A stretch of 64,000 nucleotides of DNA from Whalleya microplaca (taxonomy: Eukaryota > Ascomycota > Sordariomycetes > Xylariales > Xylariaceae): assembly GCA_022497155.1 (NCBI GenBank), contig MU385760.1, positions 332,428-396,427 on the forward strand, written 5' to 3'. The notes beneath the pieces were generated by a model. The model was given only the letters and a program-made list of their open reading frames with translations, ran no database searches and was not told where the DNA came from. Below, in pieces: positions 24,030-34,354 of the stretch. Each line of letters starts with the position of its first letter. Position 1 is the stretch's first letter. A program made the position numbers and the translations under genes.

Positions 24030-24347
24030 CTAACAAAATGTTAATATGTTGCATATGCCGTCCAAAAGGATGCCTAAGCAGCCACAATCTCCGGCAGACT
24101 CGTAGCAGCAGCAGCAACAACAGCAGGCGCCGTTGTTCACTGCCGTTTCGAGACAGGGTGTCGGGTTTAGGAACTTGGAAAAACGGGAATCAACATACTT
24201 GAGTAGTCGACGAAACCGCCTGCAAGGAAACTCAGTGTTAGCGAACAATTTCTCTATTCGTCGATGCTGCTATCATCAATCCTTACCTCCTTTTCCCTTT
24301 GCTTTGTTGGTCTTTACCCCCTTGGACTTCGTAGTCGTAGCTGGCAT
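24030..24347 (-). CDS. Small poly-cysteine protein (63 aa, CYSTM-like tail)
   Basis: A three-exon gene too fragmented for ORF callers: 24347-24287, 24219-24199 (only 21 nt) and 24139-24030, with introns of 67 nt (GTAAGG...TTGCAG) and 59 nt (GTATGT...GGCAG). The spliced frame reads MPATTTKSKGVKTNKAKGKG, then GGFVDYSMNNGA, then seven consecutive cysteines (CCCCCCCYESAGDCGC) and a hydrophobic, Cys-containing end (LGILLDGICNILTFC). A Lys-rich polar N-terminus with a C-terminal Cys-cluster and hydrophobic segment resembles the CYSTM / small Cys-rich membrane proteins linked to stress and metal tolerance in fungi and plants. Both introns have canonical ends and phases close exactly. The function is inferred only by resemblance. 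Confidence 0.7.
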
Positions 24348-24651
24348 TGCCTCGCTGCCTGCTATGCTCAGTGTTGCCTCGAAGCACCTCGTGCCGTGTT
24401 TGAGTTGCGGCACTCTTTGTTTTGCCTTTGGGATCCGAGGCGTTGCTCCCAGTCTCCAGTTTCGAGTCATCTAGATCGCTGAGTGAATCGTAGTTGAGCG
24501 ACCCCTGCCGCTCTGCCGGCGACGCCTCTAAGAGATTACGAGCTGATCCCGCCGTGGTTCCGGTTGAGACGCACAAGGCATGCGTTACGGTAATCTGAGA
24601 AGCGTTATGAGTGTTAGGAGCCGCACCTTGCACGCTTGGCTCCCCGCGCTC

Positions 24652-25506
24652 CTAAATTGGATGAAGCCGGTCCATCTGATGCCGCCACAAAGCCCTCCGA
24701 GCCTTTTTGCGGCGCTGGCGTTGAGCTTCCAAGATTGTCGAATTATATTCGTTGCCCAAGGCCTGGGGCGCGTCCGGTTCCCTGATCACCATGGGTTTCT
24801 GCTGTGGTGGCTTCCCAGTGAGTGGCTTTAGCGGTAGCTTTGGATCGAAGGTTGTGCATCTCTCCACTTCGTTTGCCTTTCGAGTACTCTCTGGTTCTGG
24901 CTGCCGTCGATTATCACTGTCGGTACTTGTGCTGCGGCTTGGGATACTGCGTACCGTTTGATCCGGGTCTGGTGATTCGATTGGTGTAGATGGCTTCAAG
25001 CTCTCGTTTATAGGCTGTAAGCCGCTATTTAGATCGTCCTTGACGGAATTATGTTCGGATATAGAAATCTTTGGTATGATTAGCTCAGGGCCCTCATTGG
25101 TGACGTTGTTGATGGAAACATTTCCGGTTGCGATATCTGCTGTTATAGGAGGCTCCGATTCTTCGTTCGTAACGTTGCTGATGGAGCTGTTACCATTGGT
25201 GGAGATACTATCGTTGGTCGACTCCTCGGTGTTCATGGAACCATTTTGAATTGTTGGATCTTCAGATATAGAAGAAGGCTTGGAGCTCACATCTGTATCG
25301 TTCTTGGTAGAATTATTGTGGGATTCAGCGCTGACATAAGTGGACTCTGAGTTATCCTGAGCCTCAACGATCTCACCATTCTGGATGGATTGGCTCGACG
25401 GGGACTTAGTAACAGTCCTCGAGTGGCTTTCGGTGTCTTCATCCTGTGCCTGATCTCCTGCATAAGCGGCAGAACGCTTCTGATGAAAAAAGGGAGAAGA
25501 ATCCAT
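24652..25506 (-). CDS. Hypothetical Ser/Asn/Thr-rich protein
   Basis: A single-exon frame of 284 codons that starts at ATG (MDSSPFFHQKRSAAYAG). It is mostly low-complexity Ser/Asn/Thr/Glu sequence with a loose internal repeat (ISNVTNEESEP and INNVTNEGPEL) and ends in a strongly basic helix (EAQRQRRKKARRALWRHQM). No domain is recognised. The basic tail could be a nuclear or nucleic-acid-binding segment, and the rest is probably disordered. It lies 304 bp upstream of the poly-Cys gene on the same strand. Length and the absence of stops favour a real gene, but composition makes it less certain than its neighbours. Confidence 0.6.
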   Translation of the reverse strand: MDSSPFFHQKRSAAYAGDQAQDEDTESHSRTVTKSPSSQSIQNGEIVEAQDNSESTYVSAESHNNSTKNDTDVSSKPSSISEDPTIQNGSMNTEESTNDSISTNGNSSISNVTNEESEPPITADIATGNVSINNVTNEGPELIIPKISISEHNSVKDDLNSGLQPINESLKPSTPIESPDPDQTVRSIPSRSTSTDSDNRRQPEPESTRKANEVERCTTFDPKLPLKPLTGKPPQQKPMVIREPDAPQALGNEYNSTILEAQRQRRKKARRALWRHQMDRLHPI

Positions 25507-26100
25507 AGTCTCGCGTCAGAGTGACGAGCGAAGGTTGGAATTAAAGAGTTTAACGAATGTGTAAGTCTTTTCTCCCAGATATCTCCTGGCAATGGTAACG
25601 ATGGACAACGATGATCTATTCCGAAATATAGTATGCAAGTGATGGAAACGCGATAATTATTGTCTGCCCTCGGGGCTGGTTCATGTTTGCGTTGGGAAGA
25701 CTGAAGTCATAGATATTCCGAGAATATAGGAAGTAGTTAAGCTTACTGTCGAGCCCAGGAAGTTACTAGCTAACCTAGATTGGGAGAGAAGTGGTAGCCT
25801 ACTTCCATTAAAGAAAAGAGTGGCATGTCTTCCAGAAGAAACGAAGGAGCGAATATAAAAGCTTCCGGGCCTATTTTGGAGTAATCACAGTTTGTGAGAC
25901 GAGAATCATCAACGTTATTCATATGCAACATAATCATTATCTATGTCCACTAACTTGTATCAAGTGATCCTATTCTGGTAGAGCCCAGGCCATATAAAAG
26001 GTATCGGCCTCAAGGGTCCTTAGCTGCGACTTAAAGCTCTAAAAACATCTAAAGCAGCGATATCATACATGGTTCCTCGCTCGCAAATGACATGAGCTTT
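25507..26100. other. Intergenic
   Basis: Space between two minus-strand genes; nothing recognisable. Confidence 0.55.
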
Positions 26101-27987
26101 TCAGAAGCCCATCATTTTGGTCCAGGCTGCTTTCTCCTTGTCCAATACTGCACGGTCTTGTTCTAGCATCTCAGATAGGCTAAGGCGTCTCTTGGAGCCC
26201 GCTTGTGTAGTCGTATGGGTAGTAGACAGCGAGTAGTCAGACACTCTGCCTTCATTGGCACCAGGAATGCCGACCAAGGTGACAAGCTTAGCTTGTAGTG
26301 CTACTGGGTCCGAAAACTTTCGATGATTGACAAGAGATGATATGTCAGATCCACGGCGCTGTCTCCTAGCCCTGTTGTTCTCAGCAGCTTCTCTACGAAT
26401 AGCTAGGCCATTCCGTGCGCCGAGGAAAGATGTTCTGCGAGAAAGACCTGCCTAAGGCTCCGGCGCAGGTATCACTGTCTCTTTACGAGATTGACCCGAA
26501 AACTTTGCCCGATGGGAACCATGCACTTTATTCTTCTGCTCCTTGTCAGAAACAATGGCACCACACATGGAATCGGGCGTTGTTGGTCCAAAGGTTGGGG
26601 AGACTCTAGGCACAACCTTCGGGGTAAATTTTGGGGTTCGCGGTCCTTCAATGGGAATAGGTAAAGGCGCCTGACTAGAGCGAAGTCGCTGAGCCTTTTT
26701 GGTGTAGAGCGTAGGCGAGTCTTGAGTGAATGGATCGGCGAAGAGCGGTTCTAGAGAACCCTGTAAGCCGTCGGTCCACGAAGCACATCTGGTCTCCTGT
26801 ACAGGCCCTCTCATCACTGAAGCGGAATTCACACCATCACTCTGATTCTTCATTTCAGGATCCTCACCTGAGTTCTCGAGCAGGTGGGACATGAGTGCCC
26901 CAGACATGAGATACTTGTTTTCCGTATTCCTCCGCGACGTCCTCCGCGACGCGGAAGGTTTATCGTAGACGATAGGAAAATCGTCAATGTGATCCTTCAC
27001 AATGTCGTCAATTCGACGTTGCCGTTCCAATTTCTCAGCCAGATCCGTTGTCTGGGTGCCCTTGTGAGAAGAGGCAGATTTCTCCGATATTGTAGTTTCA
27101 TCCCTAGTTGAATATCGATGACCCCGCTGCTTGGATTTTAACAACTGTGTACGAAGATCTTTGCGATTCTTTAGTTTCTCACGAGCATTGGTCGACGAGC
27201 CTTCCATTCCTCTGGGCTTGGGATTGTGCGGAGCAACCATCGGATCCAACATCTTCTAGCTGTCGTTATCTTGGGCTGCCTTGTCCGACACCTCTGTTGC
27301 CTTAGTGGGGATCGAGATGGAGGTCTGTTCGTCTGGTAGATCCAATTTGTGTTTTTTCTTCGAGGTGCCGTCTCCATTATTAGCCTTCTCATCCTTCTTT
27401 TTTCTCTTCTTGCTGGCGGATTTGTCACCAACGGAGGAGGAATCAGTTGAAAAATCGTTGGCTATTACATCCCGAGCAGCATGTTTGACTCTGTTGCGGC
27501 GGTTGGTCCCCTTCCCGTGCACATTTTTCTTGTCCTCGGAGCTCATTTCTACCTCGTGCTTTCCAGGCAGGATACCGCACTGGAAGTCGGAGCCTAGATG
27601 CCTCTTTAATCTCCGGAGAAGTTTTCGGATAAGGCTACAATCGCTAGCACGCTCAGGTCTTGGGTCGAGCCTGTGATATCTTTCTCGCCGAGTCAGTTTT
27701 CCTGATCGCTTTCTGATATGGCGTCGCTTTCGCTTTTGTAGAAGTCTCTGCCGTCGAAGTAGCTGGTGATACTCCTGACTACGCTCATTACTCACGCGTA
27801 AAAATTCCTTGTCGAGTTCCCTCTGCTTTACTATCAATCTGTTTGTCTTATCTGTAATGATATTGCGCGCTTCTGTGGATAAAGGGTTCGGAAGCTCAAG
27901 CTTCAAGGAGGGGTCAACATCACGACGAATCTTAGACTTGCGCCTTCCTTTGGCATCGGGAAGCTGAGTTGCAGAGATGCCCGCCAT
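26101..27987 (-). pseudogene. 1.9-kb reading frame interrupted by two in-frame TAG codons (basic coiled-coil protein, unknown)
   Basis: From ATG 27987 (MAGISATQLPDAKGRRKSKI) one frame runs to TGA at 26101, broken only by TAG at 27258-27256 and TAG at 26454-26452. The three open parts are 243, 267 and 116 codons. Part 1 has a charged, Arg/Lys-rich helix (EFLRVSNERSQEYHQLLRRQ) and a lysine-rich signal of nuclear type (KKRKKKDEK). Part 3 has no start codon of its own but reads as clean coding sequence (SEMLEQDRAVLDKEKAAWTK) up to the natural stop. Either the gene carries two nonsense changes (each is one C-to-T step from CAG, Gln), or very short introns of about 36-39 nt remove the stops, or parts 1 and 2 are separate genes. 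No domain is recognised. Confidence 0.6.
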
Positions 27988-28712
27988 GATCGGTATCAAC
28001 CTGGAAGAAGTTGGTGAATGGGAAGTACGTCCAAGTAGGTAGGCCGGCTAGACAGGCGCATGCAGTGCACCTATTGTACCCACGTAGCAGAGGGCCAGTG
28101 TACTATGACACAACAGTGAGAATTAGAAATTGATGTCCAATCACCCTGGGAGAGGAATCCCAGACATATCGTGGTGTTCCAATGGATACCCTGAAGTGTC
28201 TATGGAAACGCATACAATGGATTATCCCAGCAATCACATCTCCATGGGCGACTATGCTCATACATGTATAAGTAACGCTGAAGTAAATCGCACGATACTT
28301 AGGCACCTACGTCATTTATTGATGTTGTTCTGGCAGAATAAGAGGAGTGGGGAGAGTCGGTGCTGTGAAATGCCGGCTTTCCAATGGGGTAGGCGGTGAG
28401 AGCTCCCTCTGGTACATATGTACATATACTAAGTAGACCTGCGCGTACCTAGGTACCTATCGTAATAGGACAGAGCTGTGATGATTAAACAACCTAAGCA
28501 TCCACTCCATATTTCTTATTCCGAACCTCGGCACGAGGAGCCAAAGCCAGGGATCCAGGTGGAGCGGGCAGGTGTTTTGCGCGCAGGCGTTGGGAGCTTC
28601 TATAAGCTTCAATTCTCTGATTCCAGAGTCCAATTGATTGTTTCCGGCGATCAACGATTATCTTATCTGAAAAATCTCCATATTATAGCCAATACCAGGG
28701 ACAGAAAGGAAA
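27988..28712. other. Intergenic, divergent promoter region
   Basis: Lies between the interrupted minus-strand frame and the plus-strand dehydratase gene. It contains one TACCTAGGTA palindrome (28446-28455). Confidence 0.55.
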
Positions 28713-29755
28713 ATGAGTGGCCCAGGAGCTGGTTTTGAATACCCTCCCACCCCGGTATCGTGGACGAAGCGTGATATTCTACTGTTCGCTAACACTGTCG
28801 GCTGCACGTCTGACGAGCTCAACTTCCTCTACGTGAGTATTTCGAAATCCACCAGAAAAAGAAAACCGTCGTCTAATAAAGCTTAGGAACTTGACCCGAA
28901 CTTCTCGGTATTTCCAACCTACCCGGTCGTCCTACGTAAGATGCGCCATCTCCCCTCCTCTCACCCCCACCACCAGGCTCTGACGGCCGTACAGCTTTCA
29001 AAAAGGACGCGCAAGATGTCATAGACTTCTACGCCGCCCAGAAGGCGATCAGGATTCCCGGCGTACCCGAATTCGATGCGCGCCGAGTCGTCGACGGCCA
29101 GCGACTGGTCCAATTCCTCAAGCCCCTCCCCACCGAATCGGCCGGTAAGAAGTTCGAAATCCGCAGCAAGGTCCTAGGCGTATACGACAAGGGCCGTCCG
29201 GGCACCGTCGTGGAGATCCAACAAGACCTAGTGGACGCCGGCACGGGCGAGTTATACTCGCGCGCGATCGGGAGCTCGTTCTACGTCGCACAGGGGAACT
29301 GGGGTGGTCCCAAGGGCCCCGCGACGGAGAACTTCCCGCCACCCCAGGGCAAGACGCCCGACGTCGAGTTCGAGGACCAGACCAACAAGCAGACGCCGCT
29401 GTTATACCGCCTCAATGGCGACTACAACCCGCTCCACGCCCACCCGGAGCCGGGCAAGAAGATGGGCTTTGGAGGCGTCATCATCCATGGCTTATACTCG
29501 TTCAACTCGGCTTGCCATGGTCTGTTGCAGAAGCTCGGCGGCAGTGACCCCGCCAATATCAAGGAGTTCCAGGCTCGTTTTGCCAGCCCTGTGAAACCCG
29601 GCGATAAAATAGTCACCTCCGTCTGGAGAACTGGCGAGAAGAAGGGCGAATGGGAGGAGATTAGGTTTGTGGTCAAGGTTGCTGGCGGAAAGGTCTGTTT
29701 AAGCAACGGACGGGCGCTCATGAAGGTGGTGGGAGAAGCTAAGAGCAAGCTGTGA
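28713..29755 (+). CDS. Peroxisomal MaoC-type enoyl-CoA hydratase 2 with PTS1 (-SKL)
   Basis: Hotdog-fold dehydratase of 315 residues that hydrates 2-enoyl-CoA esters in peroxisomal beta-oxidation. Exons are 28713-28832, 28887-28935 and 28977-29755; introns are 54 and only 41 nt. The N-terminal half has the usual start of the family (WTKRDILLFANTVGC, LDPNFSVFPTYPVVL). The C-terminal hotdog holds the hydratase-2 motif YRLNGDYNPLHAHP (about residues 199-212) with catalytic Asp and His, followed by GFGGVIIHGLYSF. The protein ends KSKL, a perfect type-1 peroxisomal signal, so it is cargo for PEX5 at the left edge. It corresponds to the hydratase portion of fungal FOX2 but is free-standing. Some free-standing homologues serve in secondary metabolism; no such cluster is visible here. 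Confidence 0.93.
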
Positions 29756-30092
29756 GCGATTTCTTTGAATTAATATGCGCGGAATATCCCAATGGGAGTT
29801 ACATTTCGAATTATATATAAAACAGAGTAAATACGCATCGAATGTTCAAACTTATAAATATCGATTTCCCTCGTTTCTGGTTCGTTGAGTTGAACCCATT
29901 GTAATCCGTATGTATAATAAGTTCAAACCAGTAACGGGGCTTGTGACGCGGTAACAATTGCTGCCTATAATCTGTAAATCCCGTTACTTGGCATTTGTTC
30001 TCCCAGGCACCTTCTTTTCAATCTCAGTGGAACTACCTACGCAGACAACTCATACTTTATGTAAATGAGTTAATAGTAGCAATTCCGTACCA
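29756..30092. other. Intergenic
   Basis: Short AT-rich spacer between two plus-strand genes; probably the 3' UTR of the first and the promoter of the second. Confidence 0.5.
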
Positions 30093-31935
30093 ATGGATAC
30101 CAGTCCGAAGGTCGGCGATCGGCTATCTTACGATGGAGCTGTCTGCACTGTTCGATACGTGGGCGAAGTCGCTGGCACATCTGGGCGCTGGCTCGGCGTC
30201 GAATGGGACGACCCAGGCCGAGGAAAACATGACGGCTCTTATAAGGGAGTGAGCTATTTTAAATGTAAGTGAGATATCTGATTAATTTTCATCGAGTGAA
30301 CGATTCTGTCCTAATTATGAGAAGGCCAATCGAGAGCATCGACCGCTGCGTCCTTCGTGCGGCCAACCCGGCCTGCCGGAAAGGCACAGAGCTTTGTTGC
30401 GGCATTGACTGAGAAGTACGCCGCGGAACTGTCAAATGCGAGTGCAATACAGTTCTCGGGCAAGATAGCAGAGGAAGTCGGGTTCGAAAAGATCCGTCGT
30501 AAGCAGGCTCAATTATCCGAACTGAAGGTCGTCATCCTCGACGATTCACGTGTTGCGTCGGTCTATGCCGATGGCGACAAACCTATCAGTGAGATATGTC
30601 CTAAGGTTGTCGAGTTGGACCTCAGCCGTAACCTCTTCCAGAGGATTGGCACGGTCATAGCCATCTGTTCTGAGCTGCCTGGCTTACGCAACTTGCGCTT
30701 GAAGTGAGTCACAGCCCATTTCGCTCCCCAGTTACATCTAGTTACTCAACAGAACTAGTGGCAATCGATTTCAAGATATCCTCAGTGATGAAGGCCTACG
30801 AGGTGCTGAACAATTCTTGGAAAATACCAAGGATCTGTGGCTTGAGGCAACACTGATGAGTTGGGAAGAGACGTGCCACATCGCGACCAAATTTGAAGCA
30901 CTTGCACTTCTCTCAGCTAGCACGAATCAGCTGTCCTTTCTCCCGCCGGTTCCTCTAGGATCATTAACCTCAACTCTGGTATCTTTGAACCTAGAGTTCA
31001 ATGATTTCACCGCTGTAGCCGATGTTGCGCGGCTTGCCGAGTTGAAATCGCTTCGCAATCTCTACCTCAAAGGCAACCGCATTTCCATGATTACGCAAGA
31101 CCCGTCACATGGATCGCCGGTCTTCCCAATAAGTCTAAAGTATCTCGATGTGTCATATAATCAAGTATCATCATGGGCGTTCGTCGACGCACTCCCGACC
31201 TGTTTCCCCGGCCTAACCTCTCTTCGCTTTTCCCATAACCCTATCTACGACAACCCGGATCCTGAATACTCCATCCACTCTAAGACAGTCGCAGAAGAAG
31301 CGTACATGTTCACAGTTGGTCGCCTCGCTACTATCCAGAGCCTCAACTTTGGCACAATCTCTCGTAGCGATCGCCAGGATGCCGAAATGTTCTACCTAGC
31401 GCGTATTGCCAAGCACCTAGCTGCAGTACCGGAGAGTCAGGAATCAGAGATCATCAAGCATCACAAGCGTTATGCTGAGCTGTGCGGGCTGTATGGGCCG
31501 CCAGTAGTCAACAGGCAAAAAGAGATAAATCCTGCTTTCCTGGAAGCCAGACTAGTAGCTGTTCACTTCGTTTTCCATCCAGCAGATGGCGGAGACACCA
31601 TAGAGAGGATCACCAGGATCCCAAGGAGTTTTGATATCTACACCGTTAAGGGGATTGCTGGCAAGCTGTTCGGCGTTAGACCGCTTGGTCTGCGTTTGAT
31701 CTGGGAAACGGGAGAGTGGGACCCTGTTGCCGGGTTTGACGATGAAGTTGAAGACAGCAGTGACGAAGATATGGAGGAGCAAGTGGAAGAAGCCGTACAC
31801 CTAGGTGAGAGCTCGCAACCGGAAGGCAGGGCTGGTAAGTGGGTCAAGCGAGAGGTTGAGCTGCAAGACGGGCCACGGCAGCTTGGATTCTGTGTTGATG
31901 GCCTAGAGGCAAATATCCGGGTTGAAACCCGGTGA
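30093..31935 (+). CDS. PAC2: Tubulin-specific chaperone E (tubulin-folding cofactor E)
   Basis: Cofactor E binds alpha-tubulin during assembly of the tubulin heterodimer. It has 577 residues in three exons (30093-30264, 30325-30703, 30753-31935) with introns of 60 and 49 nt. An N-terminal CAP-Gly domain (residues about 7-58) has the conserved GRWLGVEWDDPGRGKHDG segment. Leucine-rich repeats fill the middle (VVELDLSRNLFQRI, LVSLNLEFNDFTAV, LRNLYLKGNRISMI, LKYLDVSYNQVSSW). A ubiquitin-like domain forms the C-terminus and is interrupted by an acidic insert (DDEVEDSSDEDMEEQVEE). The domain order CAP-Gly, LRR, UBL is diagnostic for TBCE (Pac2 in budding yeast, Alp21 in fission yeast). Confidence 0.95.
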
Positions 31936-32338
31936 TGCAGATATCTTTACTGTAGCTTATTCAAGCAGTTCACAAGCTGGTATGTATGTCTTCCCACTGT
32001 ACATACTTCAGTTACTTAAGCAAGCCTCTAGATCCAAGAAAGTTCTATTGCGGAAGAACGAATGTGAAATTTACTATAGATTCTACGAATGTCTTGGGTT
32101 GTCTGACAAAGTTTGCTTTCATTGGCTATCCAACAGCAATATACAAACGCATAGCAACACTAATACGGAATAAACCACCAACAACTATAAGCAAACAGAG
32201 AGGCTACCAACTCAAACGATGCAACAAAGCCTACCTTCTTAAGAAGACTCATCAATGACACATGCAACTTATGACTCTTTACTAGCGATGACTAAAGTCG
32301 TCATAACCTGAACCCTACAACCACCTGAATCTCAAGAA
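31936..32338. other. Intergenic
   Basis: Spacer between two plus-strand genes; only weak, unconserved ORFs. Confidence 0.5.
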
Positions 32339-34042
32339 ATGGTTCAGAGACCAGCACCACCAACGTCATCAAGCTCATCTAGTCTCGGGCATAGCCAGAG
32401 TCTCCCGACAGCAGAAACGATGAGCCTAAATCAGAAACACGCCACCAACAGCGGGGGCAGCACCAAGTCTGCGCCACCGAATCTGCCAACCCCTAACCAC
32501 CAGATCCCCTTACCACACCACTTCCTCGTGCGTCCCGGGGCAACCAGACACACGGCCTCGGGCACGGTGACGATCCCAGGTCCCATCGTGCCGCTCGTGG
32601 CCGTCGACCAGCTTCCCGAGTGGCTCGATCTGGTCGGAGTCCCGCGCGAGCTGAGCCTGGAGCAGACAGTCGGGCTCTCCAACTTGGGCACCGTGATCAG
32701 GGACCCTGAATACTATGAAGTCGCGCAGACATACAGCGGCTACAAAGATGACGACGATGGTGAAGTGCAGCAGGGCCCGGACACATCAGTGGGGAACAAT
32801 TGCAGACATCAGCAACGACAGCGTCGTGACGACACCGCCGACAACAGCAGCAGCACGAATCGAGCAGTGAACCCACCATCCACTTCCTCCTCGTCAGCAA
32901 CCGTGGCACCAACGAACTCGCGCATGGATCCCGCCGCCAAGTCCTTCACCAGCACCAGCGCCAGCACCAGCAAACCCGGTCTCGGCAGCAGCAAGCATGC
33001 CCCCGGTACCACCAACAACAGATCCAACGCCAACGCCAACAACACACTCAGCAACACCAACGCCACCGAGCCGCCCACGCTCATAGGCCTACACCCGCGT
33101 CTGCCCTCGCCCACCGTCACCGGCAGCACGCCGCCCGGAAACCCGTATCCGGTGATCCGCGCGCCGGCGGCGCCGGCGCACTACGCAAGCTACGCCAATG
33201 CCTCCCCCTTGCACCCGGCGGACCGCCTGCTCGCGCACAGCTACACACCTCAGGCGCCGCACGCGCACGCGCACAAACCCAACAACACCACCTCCTCAAA
33301 CCCCAACCACGGAGGAGGAGCGGGACGCGCGAGCACGCACCAGCAGGGCACAAGCAGAGTGTACTGCCATCACTGGTGCCACCACGGGACCTGCAAGTGG
33401 GGGCGGACGTGCCGGTACGCGCACGCGATGCCGGGGACGGTCGAGGGCCTGCGCGAGGTCGGCCTGCGCGAGTTCCCGGCCTGGTACATGGCCGCCATGG
33501 CGTTCGCGGGGCCCCACCACCACCCCCTGGGGCTAGGAGGGCTGCCGCTGCACCCGCACCAGATGGCGATCGGTGGTGGTGGGGGGGTGTGGTATCCTAC
33601 CGTCCCTCAAGGTGGCGCTGCTGGCGGTATGCTGGTTGCTGCTGGTGGAGGAGGAGGTGGTGGTGGGGGTAGGAGGGCTAGGGAGCGCGAGCGGAGGGAG
33701 CTGATGAATGCGATGGCTGGTACGGCGGGCGGGAGTGGAGGAGGGGGAGGGAAACAGCAGCGGCGGGAGGGCGGTGGCGAGGGTGAGGGTATCAAGGACG
33801 CGGAAAGATCCCAGCGCCAGCACCAGCAGCGTAACCGCAAGGGAAAAGGGGTCGACAAGACTAGCGCCGGCTCCGGTGGCAACAATGGACCCGAGTCAAG
33901 AACCAAAGCAGAGGCTGTTCGCAAGCAACCCGACCAGCTGGAGAAGGAGAAGGCGGAGGCCGCTGCGGCTGCTGACGAGGAGAAGAGAAAGCTGAAGGAG
34001 CTCGCTGATGCGCAAAAGGACCAGAAGCTGGTTGATATTTGA
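32339..34042 (+). CDS. CCCH zinc-finger protein with low-complexity arms
   Basis: Single-exon protein of 567 residues, probably RNA-binding. One C3H1 finger (CX8CX5CX3H, from CHHWCHHGTCKWGRTCRYAH) lies at about residues 343-362. A conserved-looking N-terminal block (PGPIVPLVAVDQLPEWLDLV, then PRELSLEQTVGLSNLG) precedes long Ser/Thr/Asn-rich and Gln-rich stretches. After the finger come a Gly-rich tract and a charged C-terminal helix (EKEKAEAAAAADEEKRKLKE). The start at 32339 is the first ATG of the frame; a second Met lies at residue 28. The gene is convergent with SDH2. Its target RNAs are unknown. Confidence 0.85.
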   Translation: MVQRPAPPTSSSSSSLGHSQSLPTAETMSLNQKHATNSGGSTKSAPPNLPTPNHQIPLPHHFLVRPGATRHTASGTVTIPGPIVPLVAVDQLPEWLDLVGVPRELSLEQTVGLSNLGTVIRDPEYYEVAQTYSGYKDDDDGEVQQGPDTSVGNNCRHQQRQRRDDTADNSSSTNRAVNPPSTSSSSATVAPTNSRMDPAAKSFTSTSASTSKPGLGSSKHAPGTTNNRSNANANNTLSNTNATEPPTLIGLHPRLPSPTVTGSTPPGNPYPVIRAPAAPAHYASYANASPLHPADRLLAHSYTPQAPHAHAHKPNNTTSSNPNHGGGAGRASTHQQGTSRVYCHHWCHHGTCKWGRTCRYAHAMPGTVEGLREVGLREFPAWYMAAMAFAGPHHHPLGLGGLPLHPHQMAIGGGGGVWYPTVPQGGAAGGMLVAAGGGGGGGGGRRARERERRELMNAMAGTAGGSGGGGGKQQRREGGGEGEGIKDAERSQRQHQQRNRKGKGVDKTSAGSGGNNGPESRTKAEAVRKQPDQLEKEKAEAAAAADEEKRKLKELADAQKDQKLVDI

Positions 34043-34354
34043 GCAAGAAACACACGGAAATGTATTTTGATCTGGTATTAGTAGAGATTGGCACTTCACA
34101 GGGAGGAGCACTGGTGATGTCAACTTCGAGCTGCTTGATCAAGTGATAGTAGGTAGAATTCACGACTACTGTTTACTTTAACCACCTAATAACTCCGACC
34201 ATGCTCTCAGACAAAGGGACACACGGCTTAAGGACGTACACAACTAACTGAGACACGATATTCCCATGGCACATACATAACTCGTTGGATTTTTTGTACA
34301 GTCGTCTCCTTTTACACCACCACATCTCTAACGGACTCCAGCCTATGATTTAGT
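34043..34354. other. Intergenic, convergent 3' ends
   Basis: The CCCH gene and SDH2 end here facing each other; the span is mostly 3' UTR in all likelihood. Confidence 0.55.

Noticed and set aside
24283..24633. 116-codon minus-strand frame upstream of and overlapping the poly-Cys gene
   Set aside because: Overlaps exon 1 of the poly-Cys gene in another frame, has no conserved features and looks like 5' UTR sequence.
33607..34053. 148-codon minus-strand frame, Ser/Pro-rich
   Set aside because: Antisense shadow of the Gly-rich C-terminal part of the CCCH protein.
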